From Flaveria trinervia (Eukaryota > Streptophyta > Magnoliopsida > Asterales > Asteraceae): a DNA stretch of 64,000 bases. Under the pieces are notes generated by a model, which saw only the letters and a list, made by a program, of their open reading frames with translations, was not told the origin of the DNA and made no database searches. Below are positions 58,132 to 64,000 of the stretch, one piece after another; the stretch's first letter is position 1, and each line of letters opens with the position of its first letter. The stretch covers positions 14,428,863 to 14,492,862 of the forward strand of contig CM046442.1 in the NCBI GenBank assembly GCA_025506515.1, written 5' to 3'. A program made the position numbers and the translations under genes.

Positions 58132-58500
58132 ATGTCTACCTTCTTCTCAATCACTCTCAACCTACTTTCATTCACGCCCAAAACAAATTTATTATACTAT
58201 TTTCTTGGCAAGAATTCATCATCATCTTCGTCCTCTTATGAGACGTTCAATTACGGTTCATTTGATACACGTAACAAACTTATTTTATTTCAGATGGCCC
58301 AAGTTGCGGTTCTCCATGATCCAGAAACTTCTAGTGAGGCAAGTTCTAGAAGATATATAATTAGAGATTGTGTTGACGCTCATGATCATTTCATACATGA
58401 TTACTTTCCCGTATTCTTTATTTCTGGATTAAATATTTCGGGAAGCTTTTGCATACGATGGGAATTGTTTTTATGGTTCATCCTGAATATTTGTATTTAG
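58132..58500 (+). pseudogene. PIF/Harbinger transposase-derived (ALP1/HARBI1-like) N-terminal remnant
   Basis: After a Ser-rich stretch the frame reads SSRRYIIRDCVDAHDHFIHDYF, then a poorer part with FCIRWELFL. Harbinger-type nuclease proteins have at this point an RR-Y/F-I-x-RD-x-x-x-AH-x-x-x-x-x-DYF pattern followed by FRRRFRM...LFLRI. Spacing and order agree; the second motif is decayed. The catalytic DDE domain is absent, so it is a truncated relic. Moderate confidence only. Confidence 0.42.
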
Positions 58501-59170
58501 GTTGAAACGAGTAAAGACTTAATAGACTACATATTGGAATGGGCTAGCAAAAAATAGTTAAACTTTAAACGAGTCGGAATAAATTGAACTCATACGGGTA
58601 ATCTTGTACAAGTAGATGTTTCTAAAATCAGAGAAATGTACAGCATTAGATGCACAATGTATAACAAAATGAGATTTAAAATTTTCAGATCTCATTTATT
58701 TCAAAGAATTATCAATTTTACAATCTACCACCACCCTTTAAGATATTTGAAGAAACAACCCACAAAAACAAGCACTTCACAGAGTTGTTGAGAGAGATAC
58801 CTGACCAACGACATCTTGCTCAAGGGTTTTAAAATATTTTATCAATTATTCCCATATTATCTCATTAATTATATACTATAGTATTTTACAATGGGATGCA
58901 CACTAACTTACCACTTATCATGCCTAAAGTACAATAGATGATGCCCTATATATCAAATGCAGTATAATGTGACACGTGTGTTTATTCTACCGCCACATCT
59001 GCCTTTTGTTTTCTTATATCACCCACGTTATAACCACCTGTCAAGTCTTAATTCTATTCCTCCGGTTTCAAGATTAAAACTTTGACCCTTCTTATTTTTT
59101 CAAAAAAACACAAAATCTCTTTTTAATCTCTTTAAATTTTTAAAGTTTTGGGTTTACTTTATGTAAATTT
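58501..59170. other. AT-rich spacer
   Basis: No gene or clear repeat. Confidence 0.4.
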
Positions 59171-59680
59171 TTACTTAAAAACTAATTTCTTATGTTTTAT
59201 TTTATATACGTGTCATATAAATTCGAGTTACACTACTACCAGATTAAACATAAAATATTTACGTGTTCATTTTTATATACCTTTTGAGTTGGTTAACATT
59301 TCAGCATAAATTTTGTTTAGAAACGAGTCGGCTAAAAAATAATATGCTTTAATCCGACGAGTATAAATTCGAGTTTCTCCACTTTTAACGTAAATTTAGT
59401 TCAGACACGTTTAGTCTATGTACAATTTTACTTAAAATAACTAATTTCTTACGTTTCATTTTTATGTACGTGTTATTATAAATTTGAATTACGCTACTAC
59501 CAGATTAAATATAAAACATTTGCGTGTTTATTTCTATATACATTTTGAGTTGGTCAACATTTTGGGATAAATTTTGTTTAGAAATGAGTCGGCTAAAAAT
59601 AATATGATTTTATCCGACGAGTATATATTCGAATTCTCTACTTTTAACGTAAATTTAGTTCAGAAATGCGTTAGTGTGAT
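59171..59680. repeat. Tandem duplication, ~257-bp unit (2 copies)
   Basis: 59171-59428 and 59429-59680 share CTAATTTCTTA, ACTACTACCAGATTAAA, GAGTTGGT, GAGTCGGCTAAAAA and CCGACGAGTATA in the same order, with about 10-15% differences. Confidence 0.85.
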
Positions 59681-60194
59681 TATAGTCTACACCTTGTCAC
59701 GCCAGAGACGGCGCTACAACAAAAGCTTGCTTTTATGTATGTTTTGGATTAGTATATGTATCGACTAAGAATTTGTTTGAAAACGAATGAGGTCAAATAT
59801 GATATGTTTTTGTTCGATGGTAAAATCGACTTATTCAACTTATAGTCTATACTTTATCAGTGACGTACGGCGCCGCCGCAACGCGCAATAGGTAACTTAA
59901 CTAGTTGTTGTTTATTATCTAAAGATCATATGCTTTTAACATAATTTATTTATTATGTCATTTCTAAATATCATATGCTATTAATAAGGAAACGTACTTA
60001 AGGAAAAATAACTCGAACTCATCCTGATCCGAACTCATTTTTATTTTTTTCTTAGTTAGTCCATCTTAACTCAAACCATCTTGATCGAAACTCATCTTGA
60101 TCTAACAACTAATCCAATCCAACCCACTTATTTGCCACCTCTACTAGACTAGAGGCAATAATGTATTTGTTGTTTGATCTTATCGTTATATTAC
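59681..60194. other. Spacer with a possible Helitron-like end
   Basis: 59868-59908 has a GC-rich GGCGCCGCCGCAACGCGC word followed by AACTAG; a hairpin plus CTAG resembles a Helitron 3' end. No 5' end found. The rest is AT-rich. Confidence 0.3.
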
Positions 60195-60690
60195 TGGTAG
60201 GGTTGTAAATAAACCAAACATTCAGCGAACATTTTGTGAAACGTTCGGCAAGAAGTTCATTTTTGTTCGTTCGTTTAATAAGTGAATGAACACAAACAAG
60301 AATTAGTTAAACGAACAAACATGTACAAAGGCATCATTCGTTCATTTACGTTCGTAAACGTTTGATAGATGTTCATTAATTCGTTCATTTAAAAGTTGTT
60401 TTTAAGATAATTATGTTAAGTATTATATATATTTGATGAATATTACGTTGTATTTATTTGTTTTATATAATTTCATCTGTGTTCGTGAATAATATTTGTG
60501 TTCGTGAATAATATTTGTGTTCGTGAATAATTAGATGCATTTGCTTACATTCATTTGTGTTCGTTTCGTGTTCGTTTTGTAAACATAAACATATTTATTT
60601 TTTAATGAATAATCACAAACAAAAAATTCTATTCGATAACAACAAATTCTATTCGATAAGCATTCGCGTTTACGTCCTAATTATTGGTAA
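60195..60690. mobile_element. MITE-like repeat with GTTCGTTTGTGTTCG words, copy 2
   Basis: Starts GTAGGGTTGTAAATAAACC, the same opening as 50820-51435, and continues with GTTCGTTCGTTTAA, AACACAAACAAG and CGTTCATTTACGTTCG words. Confidence 0.55.
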
Positions 60691-60778
60691 GTCTCTATTG
60701 TTGTGCCCTAATTATTGGTAAATCTCTATTGTGTCTCTATTGTTGTGCCCTAATTATTGGTAAATCTCTATTGTTGTA
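60676..60778. repeat. Short tandem repeat
   Basis: CCTAATTATTGGTAAATCTC plus TATTGTTGTGC units, three copies, the middle one with an extra TGTCTCTAT. Confidence 0.85.
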
Positions 60779-61398
60779 ATGCTCCTTTGGGGTTTCTCTC
60801 TAACACCTTGCTATTCTCTCTATTCTCTCTAGCGAGAAGTTTGGTGAAAAAAACTTTGCGGTTCAGAAGTATGTTTTTTTTTTAAAACGACCCCAATCTC
60901 TACATAAGAAACCTAAACCTATTACTGAGAAAAAACGTTCACATATTATTCAAATTTTAAATATATTGTTTAAATTAAAACTTGAACCGATAACATTATT
61001 ACATGTTGCCGATTTGTAGTTACTGAAAAAACCCTCTTGTTTAACTTAAGTTAAAACTTGGAAACCATAAACTCCTATTATATTTTTATTATATTATATT
61101 TTTATTATATGTAAATGCTATTGGCAACTCAACTTAAGAATTAAAATCTCATTTGTTTAAAAACAAAAAATAAATTTAACATGATGTTACCCTATTTCCA
61201 CACACCATCAGACCACGAAAGCATACGAAATATCTCAAACTCCAAACCTCATCAACAAGTAGACACATATATCCATTCATCAAACCATTTTACTATAGTT
61301 AGAACAAGATAATTAAATTAACCCAACAACAATTAGTACAAACTTCCAGTGTCACCATCAAACAAACTACCATTACCAATCTTCACCCCTAAGCTCCC
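60779..61398. other. AT-rich spacer, 3' flank of the gene at 61399
   Basis: No ORF of note; the 3' untranslated region of the next gene must lie at its right end, without an obvious AATAAA. Confidence 0.4.
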
Positions 61399-62069
61399 TC
61401 AACCTCCGAGATGAGGCCACTCCGGCACCCCCCTCGCCGCCGCCTCCCGAAACATCTCCACCGCCCTCCGCAGCGACTCCTCCGCCGTATCCATCTGCTC
61501 CGGCAGCCACGTCACCACCCTCTCACCCCCAAAATAACCGTCCGCCGTCGCTTGCGCCACCTTCTCTAGCGGCTTACGCGTGTCCCCCATCTCGATGTTC
61601 GACAACGGGGACGCTTTGTGCCCCTTAAAATACTCCTTATCATCCTCCTGTTGCTCGTCCCGACTCGGATCCCCCTCATCCGGCCAGGGCGAACCGTCCA
61701 GGCCCGCGCAGGTCAACTGCGCGGGCCTGACCGACTTTGTTCGCCTCTGCTGGACGTGGGGGTCGATCGGGGCGTGCACCCGGAGGTTTGTAGCTTTGAT
61801 GATGAAAAAGAAGACGAAACCGGCTTCGGGTGGATGTAGTGATCGTCTTCCCGGGTCGGAATAATATTATCTTTATTATCATGGTCTTGTTTCGGGTCTC
61901 CGGTTTCGCCCTCGGGGTCGACTCCTTGCGTCATCGAGTCATCGTGTTCAGCGTTTTGATCACGAGATGATGCGGAGGAGAAGGTTGATCGGGGGATTGT
62001 TTGGTATTTGGGTGTTGAGAAGAAGATTAATCTGTTGAGTTTGGAGATTGGAGTTAGTTTTGAGGCCAT
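61399..62069 (-). CDS. Organelle-targeted, probably stress-related plant protein (one frameshift)
   Basis: The start is ATG at 62069. MASKLTPISKLNRLIFFST plus a Ser/Arg-rich stretch, with no acidic residue for about 35 positions, looks like a mitochondrial (or plastid) presequence. The rest is hydrophilic: TQGVDPEGETGDPKQDHD, then HAPIDPHVQQRRTKSVRP, CAGLDGSPWPDEGD, DKEYFKGHKASPLSNIEMGD, and a helical C-terminus LPEQMDTAEESLRRAVEMFR. The first part is in one frame to about 61783, the rest in another; one more C in the CCC at 61780-61782 would join them into about 223 residues. I recognise the HKASPLS...DTRKP...LDTAEESL pattern as a plant-wide family, LEA-like in composition, with no established biochemical role known to me. 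Codon use is GC-rich, unlike the flanks. The ABRE-like cluster upstream supports ABA or drought control. Confidence 0.72.
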
Positions 62070-62116
62070 TTTTTTGTGGGTAAGTTGGGGTTTTGTTGGT
62101 GGTATTTGTAGGGTGT

Positions 62117-62198
62117 GACACGTGGAGGATGAGAGAGTGGAGTTGACACGTGGCGGGGAGTTTCGGGAGGTGTCCTGGAGTTTTGGTGTGACGTGGCA
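62117..62198 (-). promoter_or_regulatory. ABRE/G-box cluster upstream of the stress-related gene
   Basis: GACACGTGG (62117-62125), GACACGTGGC (62145-62154) and TGACGTGGCA (62189-62198) lie 48-129 bp upstream of the start codon. These are ACGT-core sites bound by plant bZIP factors of the ABF/AREB type. Three in about 80 bp is the usual arrangement of ABA-responsive promoters. A weak TATA-like word (TACAAATA, minus strand) is near 62103-62110. Confidence 0.65.
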
Positions 62199-62699
62199 GA
62201 AGAGTGTGTGGTGGTGTCATGTTAAAGGGTTGCCTAGAAGTTTGTGGAGAAATCAGATGATTTTCGAGAAATTTTAAGGATCAAAATAAATATAGATAAA
62301 AACACTTTGAAAAAAGGTTGAATCAATAATTTAATGATGTAAAACTAGAATGATTTAGTAACGTATGATGAAGTTAAGCACAAAATTATGATGACGTTAA
62401 TTTAATGTTAAAAGTGGCAATGTTTTAATGCAATTTGGATATTTGACTTCGATGGTTATACGTTCGATTTAATGTTGGGAAGCGATATTTAACATAGAAA
62501 ATTATAATGGGTCAAAACTATCGACATGATAAAAAGGCCGAAACCCACTATGTAGTATATACTACTTGTTGCTTGATTATTTGACATAATGTTGTGGTTT
62601 GAGCGAGAGATTAATGAAATAATGGAGTAGAACTAAATTTTACGTTAATAAAATGGTTATTAGAATTTATAAATCACAATTTTTATATATTCGTCAGGG
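62199..62699. other. AT-rich spacer
   Basis: Distal upstream region of the gene at 61399-62069; no further feature seen. Confidence 0.4.
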
Positions 62700-63137
62700 T
62701 TAATTCCAACTCAACAAATGTTTACAGACACTTTCAATTTTAAACTTCTTTGTCAGCAACGATCTCTTACTAACTTAGAGTTAACACCGTTAGTTTTTTT
62801 AGGACGTGGATTACTTATATGACTAACACTAAGCAGAAAGTTGAAATCAATTGTTTTGTTCGTTAATCTGAAAATTCTGCAACTTAAAACCCATTAATTT
62901 TCACCATCTGATTTGAACCACTTGATTCGTTAAAGGTAGATGTCAATTGACGATGGATGGTAGACACTGAAAAAATAACCTAATAGAGGTTGGGCGGTGA
63001 CAGAGTTGTAAAATTGTTTAAAGTTAGCCTCATTTCATAAAAGAACTAATGGGCGTTAACTTTTAGTTAATAAGGGATTGTTAAAGGAAAATAAGCTTAA
63101 AGTTTAGAGTGTCTGTAAACATTTTTTGAATTAAGAT
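62700..63137. mobile_element. MITE with ~100-bp inverted ends
   Basis: 62700-62800 and 63030-63137 are inverted copies: TTAATTC, ATGTTTACAGACACT and GTTAAC...CCRTTAGTT in mirrored order. It has no coding capacity and lies about 630 bp upstream of the gene at 62069. Confidence 0.6.
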
Positions 63138-64000
63138 TATTTTGAACAATCTATGAAAGTTAGAATTATTAAAATCCAATAACCCTCGTTAAACTTTGTC
63201 GATGGATACCCAATACGTAGAATCAACATTCATGATTTACAGTAATGGAAGAAAAACAAGGTGAAGGTACGAGACTAGGCCAAAAAGTAAACACGAGTCA
63301 CGGTAACAACTGAATATAAAACATATAGGCGCCAAGTAGGAACTAGGCTTTTCATCAAGGTCAAGGTAGAGTAAACCTAAAGTCAAATAATAGAGTAAAC
63401 CTAAAGTCATACTCATGTGTAATCGGTTAGGTTGGTAGGAACCGAGTAGGTTATAAAAACATTGTAGAATTGGGTAGGAACTTTTTTTTATTTTTTATTT
63501 AGAAAATAAAAGCAACATAATGTCATTCATTTATTTATTTAAGAGTTTACAAACAAACAAAAATAAATTCATTAGAAAAACACAATTTTACTAATTAAGA
63601 TATTTTTTTTAATTTTATTTTCGTCTTAATCATTGCCTTGTTGGTTTTGTTTATTCTTTTCCAAAATTACTATTGGCCTTATGAACTGACATGTCACTTT
63701 TAATATTTTCATGAAACATAGGAAATGAACTTTCAGCTTACACTTCTTCGTAATTTATTTGTTTTTTTTGATTTGTACTTGTTTACGTTCCGTTACATCC
63801 AAGTGATCTTTTAAAAAAATACACATGTTATCTGTCTTTGAGTAAAACGTATTCGTCATATTTATAAGACTCTACAACTAAGAGATGGAGAATATTTCAA
63901 AGCTATTGTGGTATTTCGGACGGTTGGTAAATCATGGGTTATAGCGGCTAGGACCGGAAATTGAAATTTATTTGCTTTCATGAAGCCAACAAATCAAACT
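63138..64000. other. AT-rich spacer to window end
   Basis: A 24-bp AGAGTAAACCTAAAGTCA direct repeat (two copies, 63368-63410); otherwise no gene or element recognised. Confidence 0.4.

Noticed and set aside
59868..59908. Helitron 3' end as a firm call
   Set aside because: A hairpin and CTAG are suggestive only; no 5' TC end or Rep/helicase sequence was found, so it is mentioned with low confidence in the spacer entry.

Overview
This window is nuclear DNA from a flowering plant, most likely a eudicot of the daisy family (Asteraceae). That placement rests on remembered resemblance: the ORF downstream of the Copia pol gene resembles ORFs I associate with composite genomes, and the LTR families look similar. 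It was not searched. About two thirds of the window is LTR retrotransposon. Only two ordinary plant genes can be supported, both short and both carrying a one-base frameshift.

Layout. 1-3503: 5' part of a decayed Ty3/Gypsy element (D, minus strand). 3504-4524: a CACTA transposon end and another LTR fragment. 4711-37337: a large Ty1/Copia element (C, minus strand) with an extra ORF region between pol and the 3' LTR, bounded by the target duplication TATTG. Gypsy chromovirus A (plus strand, 9409-27983, duplication CCTGT) sits inside C. A second copy of the same family, B (minus strand, 18213-27557, duplication TAATG/TACTG), sits inside the 3' LTR of A. C itself landed on the exact left edge of a solo LTR (H, 37341-39566). 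The order of events is therefore H, then C, then A, then B.

39.9-40.9 kb holds an inverted-repeat element with GGT-rich tandem repeats. 41.98-48.01 kb is another nest: a small terminal-inverted-repeat element split by solo LTR E (42164-47757, duplication ATAAT), which is split by solo LTR F (42721-46282, duplication GGTCA). F carries a 963-bp inverted copy of its own 5' end, so the locus can fold into a long hairpin. This is the most interesting structure in the window.

49.06-49.43 kb is a small basic plant protein gene. 52.7-57.4 kb is a compact Copia element (G, plus strand, LTRs of about 210 bp with TA...CA ends). 58.1-58.5 kb has a remnant that looks like a PIF/Harbinger transposase-derived protein. 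61.4-62.07 kb is a gene for an organelle-targeted, probably stress- or ABA-responsive protein, with three ACGTGG elements just upstream. The rest is AT-rich spacer with MITE-like elements and short tandem repeats.

All retrotransposon reading frames are broken by stops or frameshifts, except the gag of A, so no element here looks autonomous.
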